Shown here: piece by piece, positions 41,958 through 51,553 of the stretch
Position numbering within the stretch: position 1 is the stretch's first letter
Layout of the letters: every line of letters starts with the position of its first letter
Source: Szabonella sp046295215
Lineage (GTDB): Bacteria > Pseudomonadota > Alphaproteobacteria > Rhodobacterales > Rhodobacteraceae
NCBI GenBank assembly: GCA_046295215.1
Contig: JBKBNP010000001.1
Coordinates: 1-64,000 of the forward strand
Reading direction: 5' to 3'
Length of the DNA stretch: 64,000 nucleotides
The notes under the pieces: generated by a model
Seen by the model: the letters and a program-made list of their open reading frames with translations, nothing else
Told to the model about the DNA's origin: nothing
Database searches by the model: none
Translations under genes and position numbers: made by a program

Positions 41958-44900
41958 CTATTCGGCCCCGACCTCGGCCAGCAGTTGCGCATTGCCGCCC
42001 GAGGCCGTGGTGTCGATGCAGACATGGCGTTCAAGGCAGGCATGGGCCGCATCGGGCAACCCTCCGATCAACGGCAGGATCGCGCCCGCCCTTGTGGCCA
42101 GGGCCTCGGCATAGGCGCGCGCTGTCCCGTCCTCGCCCCACCAGAGCGCACCCGAAAATCCCTCCAGACGCCCCAGTGCCTGCGGATCGAGACAGGCCGC
42201 CTCGATGGCCTGCCCCCCCTTGCGCCGGACCGCCTCTGCCTGCGCCAGCGCCTGCGCCGCACTTGGGCCGAGGCACAACAGCGGCGGTCGCGCGAAAGAC
42301 GACAGCCGGTTGGATTCGCCGGTCGGCCCCGGCAGGTCGGTCACCTCGACCACGCCTGTCGGCAGGCGGGTGGCTGCCAGCGTTCTTGCAATGTCGGCCT
42401 CAAGCGCGGGTGTCGCCGGGGTCGCGGGAAGGTCGGGCGCGTCTTGCCTGATGAAACGATGCAGGTAATGCGGCCCGCCCGCCTTGGGGCCGGTGCCCGA
42501 AAGCCCTTCTCCGCCAAAGGGTTGACTGCCCACAACCGCGCCGATCTGGTTGCGGTTGACATAGGTGTTGCCGACGCGGATGCGGTCCACCACCTTTTGC
42601 ACCCGATCGTCGATGCGGGTATGCAGCCCGAAGGTGAGACCGTAGCCGGTGGCGTTCACGGCGTCGATCACCTGTGCCACCTTGCCCGCCGGGAAGGTGG
42701 CGATGTGCAGCACGGGGCCGAAAATCTCGCGCTGCATCTCCGCGATGCCTTTGACGCGGATCACCGTGGGGGCAATGAAATGGCCGGTGGCGGGCGCGGA
42801 CAATTCCTTCAGCACCCGGCCTTCGCTGCGCGCGGTGGCGATATAGGCGGCAATGTCCGCCTGCGCTTCGGCATCGATCACCGGGCCTGTATCGGTTTCC
42901 AGATCCCAGGGGTCGCCCGGGGCGAGGTCGTCCATCGCGCCGAACAGCATTTCCTGCACGGTTTCGGCGATGTCCTCCTGCACATAGAGGCAGCGCAGCG
43001 CCGAACAGCGTTGACCCGCCGACTGGAAGGCCGAGGCGAGGATGTCGCGCACCGCCTGTTCGGGCAGCGCGGTGCTGTCCACCAGCATCGCATTGAGCCC
43101 GCCGGTTTCGGCAATCAGGGGCGCGGAAGGCGCCAGATGCCGCGCCATGGTGCGACGGATCAACAGGGCCGTGTCGGTTGACCCCGTAAAGCAGACTCCG
43201 GCCACGCGCGGATCGGAGGTCAGCGCCGCGCCGACCGTGGCGCCCTCACCGGGCAGGAGTTGCAGGGCCGTGGCCGGAACCCCGGCCCGATGCAGCAGCG
43301 TGACCGCCAGATGCGCGGTGAGGGGCGTCTGTTCGGCGGGTTTGGCCAGCACCGCATTGCCCGCCATCAGCGCCGCCGCGATCTGCCCGGTGAAAATGGC
43401 CAGCGGAAAGTTCCAGGGGCTGATGCAGGTGAACACGCCTTGCGGTGGCGCGGTCAGCGCCTCGCCCTCGGCGGCGTAGTAGCGCAGGAAATCCACTGCC
43501 TCGCGCAACTCGCCCACTGCATCCGACAGGGTCTTGCCCGCCTCGCGCGCCAGAACGGCAAAGATCTGCCCGTAGTCCGCCTCGTAGAGATCGGCGGCGC
43601 GGCGCAGAACCTCGGCGCGTTCCCGCGGCGCGGCATCCCAGACCCGCGCGGCGGTCAGCGCGGTTTCGACATCGGGGGCACTTGCGGGAAGCACATGGCC
43701 CAGAAGTGCGCCCGTTGCCGGATTGTGAAGCGGCGCGCGTTGCCCGCCGGCCACGGGGCCGGCAAGGATCGGGCGCGCCTCGAACAGCGGCGCGCGATGG
43801 CGCGCGCGGGCAGCTTCGATCGCCTCGAGATCGCCGCTGTCGGTCAGATCCCAGCCGCGCGAATTGCCCCGAGCGCCAAAAATCTCCGCAGGCCGTTTCA
43901 GAACCGGGCTTGCAATGGGATCGGCAGCCTCGATGGCGGCAAAGGGGCAGGTGGCGACCTCGGACGGGGGCACATCCTCATCGACGATCTGGTTGACGAA
44001 ACTGGAATTGGCCCCGTTTTCCAGCAGGCGACGCACCAGATAGGCCAGAAGGTCGCGATGCGCCCCGACGGGCGCATAGATCCGGCAGCGGGTCTTTTGC
44101 GCCTGATGCACGATTTCGTGCAGCCGTTCCCCCATGCCGTGCAGGCGCTGGAATTCAAAGGCGGATGTGTCGGTCGCCATGTCCTGCACGGCAGCAACGG
44201 TATGAGCGTTGTGCGTGGCGAATTGCGGATAGATGCGGTCGGTCATACCCAAGAGCTTTTTCGCATTGGCGATATAGCTGACATCGGTGGCCTGCTTGCG
44301 GGTGAAGACCGGAAAGCTCTCCAGCCCCAGCACCTGCGCGCGTTTGACCTCGGTGTCCCAATAGGCGCCCTTGACCAGCCGCACCATGATGCGCCGGTCG
44401 AGCCGGGTGGCCAGCGCGTGCAGCCAGTCGATCACCGCCCCTGCCCGCCGACCGTAAGCCTGCACCACCACGCCGAACCCGTCCCAGCCCTTCAGCGCGG
44501 GGTCCGACAGCACCGCCTCGATCACCTGCAGGGACAAGGCCAGACGGTCGGCCTCCTCGGCGTCGATGTTGAACCCGAGGCCCGCCGCCTTGGCCAGCCC
44601 GGCAAGCGCGCGGACGCGGGGCACCAGTTCTTCCATCACGCGGGCGCGCTTGGCGACCTCATAGCGCGGATGCAGGGCCGAGAGTTTCACCGAAATGCCA
44701 GGATTCTCGCGGATGTCCCGCGATTTTGCGGCCTTCGCGATAGCGGTGATCGCACCGGAATAGGCCAGGTGATAGCGCCGCGCGTCGGCCTCGGTGCGGG
44801 CCGCCTCGCCCAGCATGTCATAGCTGTAGGTGTAGCCGTCGCCTTCCAGATCGCGGGCGCGTTTCATCGCCGATTCAATGGTTTCACCCAAAACGAACTG

Positions 44901-45410
44901 ACGCCCCATTTCCTTCATCGCGCGGGTGACGGCGGTGCGGATCACCGGCTCCCCCAGCCGCTTGACGGCATTGCGCAGATGGCCCGCGATGCCCGGCTCG
45001 CGTTCTTCCAGCACCCGGCCGGTCAGCATCAGCGCCCAGGTGGAGGCATTGACGAGGCTCGATGCGGATTGGCCGAGATGGCGGCCCCAGTCGGAGGGCG
45101 CGATCTTGTCCTCGATCAGCGCATCCATCGTGTCGGCATCGGGCACCCGCAACAGCGCCTCGGCCAGACACATCAGCGCGATGCCTTCCTCGGTCGACAG
45201 CCCGTATTCGGCCAGAAACACCTCCATCAATCCCGGCTTGGCCGAGGCGCGGATTTTCGCCACGAGATCGGCCCCCGAGGCCGCGATGCGCGCGCGGTCG
45301 GCGTCCGAAAGCCCCGCCGCCGCGATCAGGCCGCGCAAAAGCGTTGCCTCATCGGCAAGGGCGTGGCGGTCGATGATGGTCCAGGGGGTTGGTGCGGCGC
45401 TGGTCTGCAT
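41958..45410 (-). CDS. putA: Bifunctional proline dehydrogenase / P5C dehydrogenase
   Basis: 1150 residues. The PRODH barrel (about 100-500) shows GFNIDAEEADRL, RLVKGAYWDTE and FATHNAHTVAA. The aldehyde dehydrogenase part (about 540-1000) has SPWNFPLAIFTGQ, ETGGLNAMLVD with the general-base Glu, and SAGQRCSALRC with the catalytic Cys near residue 802. There is no N-terminal ribbon-helix-helix, so it is not a self-repressor. An extra C-terminal 150 residues follow the ALDH domain. It converts proline to glutamate. A GGAG site fixes the start. The divergent Lrp-type gene is probably its activator. Confidence 0.96.
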   Translation of the reverse strand: MQTSAAPTPWTIIDRHALADEATLLRGLIAAAGLSDADRARIAASGADLVAKIRASAKPGLMEVFLAEYGLSTEEGIALMCLAEALLRVPDADTMDALIEDKIAPSDWGRHLGQSASSLVNASTWALMLTGRVLEEREPGIAGHLRNAVKRLGEPVIRTAVTRAMKEMGRQFVLGETIESAMKRARDLEGDGYTYSYDMLGEAARTEADARRYHLAYSGAITAIAKAAKSRDIRENPGISVKLSALHPRYEVAKRARVMEELVPRVRALAGLAKAAGLGFNIDAEEADRLALSLQVIEAVLSDPALKGWDGFGVVVQAYGRRAGAVIDWLHALATRLDRRIMVRLVKGAYWDTEVKRAQVLGLESFPVFTRKQATDVSYIANAKKLLGMTDRIYPQFATHNAHTVAAVQDMATDTSAFEFQRLHGMGERLHEIVHQAQKTRCRIYAPVGAHRDLLAYLVRRLLENGANSSFVNQIVDEDVPPSEVATCPFAAIEAADPIASPVLKRPAEIFGARGNSRGWDLTDSGDLEAIEAARARHRAPLFEARPILAGPVAGGQRAPLHNPATGALLGHVLPASAPDVETALTAARVWDAAPRERAEVLRRAADLYEADYGQIFAVLAREAGKTLSDAVGELREAVDFLRYYAAEGEALTAPPQGVFTCISPWNFPLAIFTGQIAAALMAGNAVLAKPAEQTPLTAHLAVTLLHRAGVPATALQLLPGEGATVGAALTSDPRVAGVCFTGSTDTALLIRRTMARHLAPSAPLIAETGGLNAMLVDSTALPEQAVRDILASAFQSAGQRCSALRCLYVQEDIAETVQEMLFGAMDDLAPGDPWDLETDTGPVIDAEAQADIAAYIATARSEGRVLKELSAPATGHFIAPTVIRVKGIAEMQREIFGPVLHIATFPAGKVAQVIDAVNATGYGLTFGLHTRIDDRVQKVVDRIRVGNTYVNRNQIGAVVGSQPFGGEGLSGTGPKAGGPHYLHRFIRQDAPDLPATPATPALEADIARTLAATRLPTGVVEVTDLPGPTGESNRLSSFARPPLLCLGPSAAQALAQAEAVRRKGGQAIEAACLDPQALGRLEGFSGALWWGEDGTARAYAEALATRAGAILPLIGGLPDAAHACLERHVCIDTTASGGNAQLLAEVGAE

Positions 45411-45515
45411 GGGGGAGACTCCTTCAATGGACCGAGGATACACAAGATTGCAAAGCCGTTCGTCCCGATTAACGTGAAAGGGCAGGCGAATCGGCTGATT
45501 TCAGGGGGGTAGGCG

Positions 45516-45980
45516 ATGACGGGACAGATGGCGGAACTGGACCGGTTCGATCAGGCGATTCTGCGGGTGCTGGCGGCGGAAGGGCGCATCAGCGCGACCG
45601 AGCTTGCCCGCCGGATCGGCCTGTCGAAATCGCCGACGCAGGCGCGGATGAAACGGCTGGAGGAAATCGGTGTCATCACCGCCTATCGCGCGCAGTTGAA
45701 CCCGATCAAGATGGGCCTGGCGCATGTGGCCTTTGTCGAGGTGCGGCTGTCGGACACGCGCGAGGCGGCCTTGCAGGCCTTCAACCGCGCGGTGATGGCC
45801 GTGCCGGAGGTGGAGGAATGTCACATGATGGCCAGCCGGTTCGACTATCTTCTGAAAGTGCGGACGGGGGACATCCAGGACTACCGCCGCGTGCTGGGGG
45901 AACGGATTTCGGCGCTGCCGCATGTGGCCGGAACATCGACCCATGTCTGCATGGAGGCGGTCAAGGAAGTCGGCGCCTGA
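45516..45980 (+). CDS. putR: Lrp/AsnC-family regulator, likely PutR
   Basis: 154 residues. The helix-turn-helix (ELDRFDQAILRVLAAEGRIS, LARRIGLSKSPTQARMKRLE) and the AsnC ligand domain (AHVAFVEVRL, VEECHMMASRFDYLLKVR) are clear. It diverges from putA across 105 nt. In Rhodobacter and Agrobacterium the equivalent Lrp-like PutR activates putA with proline. That role is inferred from this position. Confidence 0.9.
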   Translation: MTGQMAELDRFDQAILRVLAAEGRISATELARRIGLSKSPTQARMKRLEEIGVITAYRAQLNPIKMGLAHVAFVEVRLSDTREAALQAFNRAVMAVPEVEECHMMASRFDYLLKVRTGDIQDYRRVLGERISALPHVAGTSTHVCMEAVKEVGA

Positions 45981-46324
45981 GATGCGTTGCGGTTTCCGCG
46001 ATGCGGGATTTGACCAAGATGCGGTTGCCAACCTGCGACCCTCGGGATGTGGGTATGGGAGTCTCCGGGCCTTGGCAGGAAAATCGTGGCCGGGATTGAT
46101 GCGAGATTCTGGAGTGGGCGGCGGGTGTGCTGCCTTGCAGCCTGGCCACGCGAATTGGGGCGGGCTTGCGCGGCCAGTGTTGCGGTCGGGATCGAGCCGG
46201 ACCTCACCGCAGGAATGCCTGCCAACAGGTCGCCGCAAACGGAAAGGATGAGCGTGATCCTATGGTCGCTGCATCGCTTGCAAGGCTGCCGGATGCCAAA
46301 CCCGCGCTGATGCCCAGACGGGTT
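45981..46324. other. Intergenic stretch without recognisable features
   Basis: 344 nt between putR and the hypothetical gene at 46325. The short frames that cross it have no protein-like composition or ribosome site. I see no hairpin with a T-run and no repeat copy. Confidence 0.5.
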
Positions 46325-47314
46325 TCAGGAGGATGAGTCTGCGGAGGCGCTCTGTTCGGGGGCCCGGTCCGCCGTCGGGACAAGGCCGCGCGCTTCAAGA
46401 TCGGCAAGATGCCGGCGGAACCCCGGAGCTTTCATGCGCCAGGTGACCCAGTGGCAGATCGCCGCCTCGCGGGCAGGACGCCTGGCCCGCGCGCATTTCA
46501 ACAGCAGGGACCGCAGGTAGCGCAGGCTCTCACGCCGTTTGCGCCACTGGTTCGCAAATGTCCGACGGTCAAGACTGCGCGTCATCGCTGCGGTCAGAAG
46601 CGCCGGCAGGATGCCGATGGTGGCGAGCGCTGCCTCCACCTCGCCGCCCAGATGCGGCAGGCGAAGGGGTATCACATGACGGTCGCGGTAGAGTGCCGCA
46701 TGCATCGCATCTTCGCGCCGGTGCGGATCGAACAGCAGATAGACCTGCCCCGCCCCCTCGATCATGTCGGGGCCATAGCCATAGCGGCCGGCGAAATTGA
46801 GCCGCCTGCGGTCGCGGTGCCGCATGTCCCAGCCTGCAATCGCCGGGTCGAGCGTGGCGCAGGGCTCCAGAACCAGCACTGTCGCCCCCGGGGCCGCGAC
46901 CGAAAAGGCACAGGCCGCATGCGCGCCCATGCCCGCACCAAAAAACAGCACGCGGTCGAAATCCTCGAAGAAATCCTCATCCACCAGCCGGTCGAAATGT
47001 CGATAGACATCCGGGCTGCGATACCAGTCGTCCCCTTCGACGATCACACTCAGATGCGACCAGCCGCGCCGTGTGGCAAGCCCGAAGGCCGGGGGCATCT
47101 CGCCCGCTTGGCCCGCGACGATGGTTTCCAGCGTATCGAAAGTCACCAGAAGATCGTTGCCATCCTCGTTGAACAAGGCCCAGTGATGCGGACCAAGCGC
47201 CTCGAAGGATCCTCCCTCCTCCCCCATGGCCCGCAAGAGCTCAAGCCAGCCGTCGCGATCAAGCGAAGACTCGGGGCTGTCCCCCGGTGAGGTTTCATGG
47301 TCATCTGGCGGCAT
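46325..47314 (-). CDS. Hypothetical protein with GxGxGA-type motif
   Basis: 329 residues, no family I can name with confidence. An AGGA site lies 7 nt before the ATG. The N-terminal 25 residues are acidic and loose. The middle reads RVLFFGAGMGAHAACAFSVA, a Gly-rich turn like a nucleotide or SAM/hydrolase loop, then TVLVLEPCATLD, suggesting an alternating beta/alpha fold. The C-terminal third is Arg-rich and helical (RTFANQWRKRRESLRYL). Similar proteins occur in other Rhodobacterales. The gene stands alone. The function is unknown. Confidence 0.65.
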   Translation of the reverse strand: MPPDDHETSPGDSPESSLDRDGWLELLRAMGEEGGSFEALGPHHWALFNEDGNDLLVTFDTLETIVAGQAGEMPPAFGLATRRGWSHLSVIVEGDDWYRSPDVYRHFDRLVDEDFFEDFDRVLFFGAGMGAHAACAFSVAAPGATVLVLEPCATLDPAIAGWDMRHRDRRRLNFAGRYGYGPDMIEGAGQVYLLFDPHRREDAMHAALYRDRHVIPLRLPHLGGEVEAALATIGILPALLTAAMTRSLDRRTFANQWRKRRESLRYLRSLLLKCARARRPAREAAICHWVTWRMKAPGFRRHLADLEARGLVPTADRAPEQSASADSSS

Positions 47315-47736
47315 CGGTCAATCCTGTGGACGCCGGAAAAGCTCCGACGACGAATGTTATGCCAATGTCGCGTGGCCGTGGCGTGCTGACAAGTGGGCAG
47401 GACTGAGGAAAATCGGTCATTCGGGAGAACAGTCCCGGCCCACTGTTTCCGGGTCGCTCCGACCCCGGCCGGGTCCGGGACATGGCCCTCGCCTCAATCA
47501 CCTCACTCGGGGGGATCGCTCGTCACTTGGCGGAGGTGCGGCTCACGCAGCCGGATTGGCCCGACCCGTGGGCCGGATCAGGACATGTCGGGACCGATCA
47601 CCCTGAGATGCGCCTGCCATTTCAAACGGAAGGTGCGGTTGATCTCCGTCGTGGTTCCGGTCTTGAAGCGGCCTGTCAGCGCGTAGAGCCGCCTTGAGTC
47701 AGGGGTCACCTCGGGGGGGGCGGACCTGCCCGTGCG
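47315..47736. other. Intergenic stretch with a possible C-terminal gene remnant
   Basis: On the minus strand, right after and in frame with the stop of the DHDPS-like gene, 52 codons stay open to a TGA at 47578-47580. They read as a protein-like tail (LYALTGRFKTGTTTEINR and so on, ending HLRVIGPDMS) without a start codon. It may be the end of a decayed gene. The remainder shows no clear feature. Confidence 0.3.
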
Positions 47737-48648
47737 TCATTTGCCCCAGTTCAGGACCAGCGGGTCAAGCGGACGCAGGATGTCGAGCAGTGCGGCGCGC
47801 GTGTCGGGATGCAGCGGCTGGATCGGGTGGCGGGAGAAGTCAGACCCGATCACCCCGCCCGCCATCATCGCCGCCTTGGCCGACCGGAATCCGCATTGGC
47901 GGTTCTCGAAATTCACCGCCGGCAGGATCCGGTTGTAGGCGGCTTCGGCCTCCACCTTGCGCCCGGCATACCAATGCGTCAGCACTGGCTTGATCTGATC
48001 CGAGATCATCGCCGAGGTCATCGTGCCGGTCGCGCCCGCCTGAAGGTCCGCCATCAGGGTGATCGCTTCCTCGCCGTCAAACGGGCCTTCGATCAATGCG
48101 CCGCCTTCGGCGATCAACGTGCGCAGCTTGGCGGCGGCCTGCGGGCATTCGATCTTGAAAAGCTTGACCATTTCGATCTCGCGCGCCATCCGCACCAGAA
48201 GTGGCACGGGCAGATCGACCCCCGACAGCGGCGCGTCCTGCACCATGATCGGGATGCCCACCCGGCCCACGGCCTCGAACTGCTCGAAGATCTGCTGGGC
48301 GTTCCCCTTCAGGAGCGCACCATGATAGGGCGGCATCATCATTACCATCGCGGCCCCCAGATCATGGGCCAGTTGCGCGCGGTCCACGGCGATCTGCGTC
48401 GCGAAATGGCTGATCGTGACGATCACCGGCACACGGCCCGCGACATGTTCAAGGCACAACCGGGTCAGCGTCTCCCGCTCGGCATCCGAGATCAGGAACT
48501 GTTCCGAGAAATTCGCAAGGATGCAGATGCCGTCCACCCCCTGATCCAACATCAGGTCCAGAACGCGGCGCATGCCGGGCAGATCGAGCGTGCCATCCCC
48601 GTTGAACGGGGTCGGGGCCACGGGCCAGATACCGGTGTAGTGGGACAT
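47737..48648 (-). CDS. Dihydrodipicolinate synthase/N-acetylneuraminate lyase family protein
   Basis: 303 residues of a TIM-barrel aldolase. WPVAPTPFNGDGTLDLPGM is the family N-terminus and LFKIECPQ carries the probable Schiff-base Lys. The GxxGE loop of true DapA is replaced by CILANFSEQF, so it is unlikely to be the lysine-pathway enzyme. Expected chemistry is aldol cleavage or dehydration of a keto acid. It diverges from an aminotransferase operon across 148 nt that hold a perfect palindrome. Confidence 0.85.
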   Translation of the reverse strand: MSHYTGIWPVAPTPFNGDGTLDLPGMRRVLDLMLDQGVDGICILANFSEQFLISDAERETLTRLCLEHVAGRVPVIVTISHFATQIAVDRAQLAHDLGAAMVMMMPPYHGALLKGNAQQIFEQFEAVGRVGIPIMVQDAPLSGVDLPVPLLVRMAREIEMVKLFKIECPQAAAKLRTLIAEGGALIEGPFDGEEAITLMADLQAGATGTMTSAMISDQIKPVLTHWYAGRKVEAEAAYNRILPAVNFENRQCGFRSAKAAMMAGGVIGSDFSRHPIQPLHPDTRAALLDILRPLDPLVLNWGK

Positions 48649-48702
48649 GGGTCTTTCCTCCTCGTGAATCGTGTTGCAAACCGGAATAACAGGTTCGAAG
48701 GG

Positions 48703-48718
48703 TTTTGGTATACCAAAA
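48703..48718. promoter_or_regulatory. 16-bp perfect palindromic operator candidate
   Basis: TTTTGGTATACCAAAA is an exact palindrome midway between the divergent lyase gene (start 48648) and aminotransferase gene (start 48797). The TTGGTATACCAA core is typical of GntR/FadR-type sites. It could control both directions. No GntR gene of the FadR type is seen beside it. Confidence 0.62.
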
Positions 48719-48796
48719 TTCATCGCGGAAATTCCCCGGATGGACGCTGCCGCGCCGTCGGCTATAGTCGCGCGGGAATTCCGGGAAGGTGGACAG

Positions 48797-50164
48797 ATGG
48801 ACAGGATTGCAGGGATTGACGCCGACCGGCTGGCCGGGTTCGCCGCGCGGGAATCGGCACGCTTCGCCGCCTCCCGCCCGGTAACGCAGACGGCCTTGCA
48901 GGCGGGGGCGGAGGTCTTTCTGGACCGGGTGCCGATGCACTGGATGCGCGACTGGCCGATGCCATTTCCGCTGCTCGTCACAAGGGCCAAAGGCGCGCGG
49001 ATCGAGGATCTGGACGGCTATGGGATCGACGATTTCTGTCTGGGCGATACCGGGTCGATGTTCGGCCATTCGCCCGCCCCGGTGGCCAAGGCCATCCGCA
49101 GGCAGGCGCGGCGTGGCCTGACATACATGTTGCCCACCGAGGATGCGCTGGCGGCGGGGCGGCTTCTGTCCGACATCTTCGGCCCCTTCCGCTGGCAGGT
49201 GGCGACCACGGCGACCGATGCCAACCGCTTTGCGATCCGCGTGGCGCGCGCAGTGACGAGGCGGGCCAAGGTGATGGTGTTCAATGGCTGCTATCATGGC
49301 ACGGTGGATGATGTGATGGTGGCGCTTGACGGCGGGCAGACCGTTGCGCGCCCCGGCCTTGTGGGGCAGGTCGCCGACCTTTCCGCAGGGGCGGTGTCGG
49401 TGGAATTCAATGATCTCGCGGCGGTCGAGGCGGCGCTGGCCGGGGGCGACATTGCCGCGATCCTGACCGAACCGGTGATGACCAATTGCTGCATGGTGCT
49501 GCCCGATCCGGGGTTTCTGGAGCGGGTGCGGGCGCTGGCCTCGCGGCATGGGGCCTTGCTGATCGTCGATGAAACCCACACGATTTCATCAGGCTATGGG
49601 GGCTATGCCCGGATCCATGGCCTGCACCCCGATATGTTGGTGGTGGGCAAGAGCGTGGCGGGCGGCGTGCCCTGCGCGGTCTGGGGCCTGTCGGAGGATG
49701 TAGCGGCACGGTTTGCCAGCTATGACGCAGGCCGCGCACCGGGCCATTCCGGCATGGGCACCACGCTGTCGGCCAATCCGCTGCAATTCGCGGCGCTGCG
49801 GGCCAACCTCGCCGGGGTGATGACAAAAGACAACCATGCCCGCATGGACCGTCGCGCGGCGCGGTTGGCCAAGGGTCTGGCGGCGGTGATCGCGCGTCAT
49901 GGCCTGCCCTGGCATGTGGTGCGGGTCGGTGCGCGGGTGGAATTCATCTGCGCCCCCGGACACTTGAAAAACGGAACCGAGGCTGCGGCGGCGCATCAGC
50001 CGCGACTGGAGGCCGCGCTGCATGTCGGGCTTGTCAACCGGGGCTGCCTGATCGCGCCTTTCCACAACATGATGCTGGCGAGCCCCTCGACCACCAAGGG
50101 GCAGGTGGACCGCCTGATTGCCGCTTTCGATGAAATCCTGACCGAATTGACGAGGCAAGAATGA
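48797..50164 (+). CDS. Class III PLP aminotransferase (GSA-aminomutase-like)
   Basis: 455 residues. GTDANRFAIR-like TATDANRFAIRVARA, FNGCYHGTVDD, LLIVDETHTI and the PLP lysine in DMLVVGKSVAGGVP mark the class III family, closest in style to glutamate-1-semialdehyde aminomutase and related transaminases. The substrate is likely an amine, amino acid or semialdehyde. The stop overlaps the next ATG (ATGA), linking it to a glutamine-synthetase-like ligase. GSA aminomutase itself is usually about 430 residues and unlinked, so this is probably a specialised paralogue. Confidence 0.87.
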   Translation: MDRIAGIDADRLAGFAARESARFAASRPVTQTALQAGAEVFLDRVPMHWMRDWPMPFPLLVTRAKGARIEDLDGYGIDDFCLGDTGSMFGHSPAPVAKAIRRQARRGLTYMLPTEDALAAGRLLSDIFGPFRWQVATTATDANRFAIRVARAVTRRAKVMVFNGCYHGTVDDVMVALDGGQTVARPGLVGQVADLSAGAVSVEFNDLAAVEAALAGGDIAAILTEPVMTNCCMVLPDPGFLERVRALASRHGALLIVDETHTISSGYGGYARIHGLHPDMLVVGKSVAGGVPCAVWGLSEDVAARFASYDAGRAPGHSGMGTTLSANPLQFAALRANLAGVMTKDNHARMDRRAARLAKGLAAVIARHGLPWHVVRVGARVEFICAPGHLKNGTEAAAAHQPRLEAALHVGLVNRGCLIAPFHNMMLASPSTTKGQVDRLIAAFDEILTELTRQE

Positions 50165-51552
50165 CTGACGCAGCAAGCCCCTCGGGCAGCACCGTGGCGG
50201 AGGCGGAGTCCTTCCTCGCGGCCCATCCGGAAATCGAGGCAGTGGACATCGTCTTGCACGATTCGAACGGCATCGGGCGGGGCAAGATCATTCGGCGCCA
50301 TGAACTTTTGTCCTTTTATCGCAATGGTCGGCATCTGCCGATTTCCATCCTCGGGCTCGACATCTGCGGTGAGGATGTGCATGAAACCGGCCTGATCTGG
50401 GATCAGGGCGATGGCGACCTGCGCGCCTGGCCCATCCCCGGCACGCTGGCCAAGCTGCATGGCACCGACCCGGCACGGGCCGAGGTTCTGATGTCGCTCT
50501 ATGACCTTGACGGTCAGCCGATGACTTCGGACCCGCGCCACGCCCTGCAGCGGCAGGTGGCGGCGCTGGCGGCGGAGGGCATGTATCCTGCGGGGGCGTT
50601 CGAGCTGGAGTTTTTCCTACTGGACAATGCGCGCGGTGCGGATGGCCGGGTGCGTCCGGCGCGCGATGTGCTGGACGGGCGGAGCAGTGCCAAGACCGAG
50701 GTCTATTCGGTCGATCACCTGCACGGGATGCTGCCGCTGTTTTCCGACATCTACAAAGGGGCGGAACTGGCCGGGATCACCGCCGAGACAATGATTTCCG
50801 AATATGCGCCGGGGCAATATGAACTGACACTGGACTACCGGCGCGACGTGATGCAGGCGGCGGACGACCTGATGCGGCTGAAGCGGATCGTGCGGGCACA
50901 GGCGCGCGCGCATGGCGTCACGGCCTGTTTCATGGCCAAGCCGGTGCAGGAATATGCGGGTTCGGGGATGCATTTCCATGTGTCGATGCAGGATGCCGCA
51001 GGGCGCAATGTGTTCATCGAGGAGCGCGAGGGCGAATGGTCCCCCACCATCCTGCACGCGCTCGGCGGGCTGCGCGCGACGATGGGCGAATCGATGCTGG
51101 TGTTCGCGCCGCATGCGAATTCCTGGCGGCGGTTCGCCAGCCAGTCCTATGCGCCGGTCTCACCCTCCTGGGGGGTGAACAACCGGTCCGTTGCCTTGCG
51201 CATCCCGGCGGGCGACATCAAGGCGAGGCGGATCGAGCATCGCCCGGCGGGCGTGGATGCCAACCCCTATCTGGTGGCGGCAACTGTTCTGGCGGGCATC
51301 CGGCATGGTCTGGCGGGCCGCATCGACCCGGGGCCGGAAACCACCGGCAACGGCTATGAGGGGACGGACGACCTGCCGATCCCGACCGACTGGCGCGAGG
51401 CGATCCGGGCCGCGACGGGGTCTGCCTTCTTGAAAGAGGCTCTTGGCGAGGACATGCATCGCACCTTCTGCGCCATCAAGGCGGCCGAACAGGCGCGGGT
51501 GGCGCGCACAATCTCCGAGGTCGATTACGACCTCTACCTGCACACGGTCTGA
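50161..51552 (+). CDS. Glutamine-synthetase-family ligase (gamma-glutamylamide type)
   Basis: 463 residues. FELEFFLLD and EYAPGQYELTLD hold metal-binding Glu residues, SGMHFHVSMQD the family HxH region, and NNRSVALRIPAGDIKARRIEHRPAG the ATP/glutamate Arg region. Its pattern fits the PuuA/GlnA3-type branch that joins glutamate to an amine, rather than housekeeping GlnA. It overlaps the aminotransferase gene by 4 nt and ends 1 nt before the next gene, so all three are one operon. The amine is unknown. Confidence 0.87.
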   Translation: MTDAASPSGSTVAEAESFLAAHPEIEAVDIVLHDSNGIGRGKIIRRHELLSFYRNGRHLPISILGLDICGEDVHETGLIWDQGDGDLRAWPIPGTLAKLHGTDPARAEVLMSLYDLDGQPMTSDPRHALQRQVAALAAEGMYPAGAFELEFFLLDNARGADGRVRPARDVLDGRSSAKTEVYSVDHLHGMLPLFSDIYKGAELAGITAETMISEYAPGQYELTLDYRRDVMQAADDLMRLKRIVRAQARAHGVTACFMAKPVQEYAGSGMHFHVSMQDAAGRNVFIEEREGEWSPTILHALGGLRATMGESMLVFAPHANSWRRFASQSYAPVSPSWGVNNRSVALRIPAGDIKARRIEHRPAGVDANPYLVAATVLAGIRHGLAGRIDPGPETTGNGYEGTDDLPIPTDWREAIRAATGSAFLKEALGEDMHRTFCAIKAAEQARVARTISEVDYDLYLHTV

Positions 51553-51553
51553 A

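Noticed and set aside
43260..45512. 750-codon plus-strand frame opposite putA
   Set aside because: It is an antisense shadow caused by high GC in the third codon position of putA.
47737..48648. dapA
   Set aside because: The DapA substrate loop is replaced and the gene is not near lysine genes, so only family membership is claimed.
48797..50164. hemL (glutamate-1-semialdehyde aminomutase)
   Set aside because: It is related by family, but the operon with a GS-like ligase and an IMDH-like enzyme and its divergent segments argue for a different substrate.
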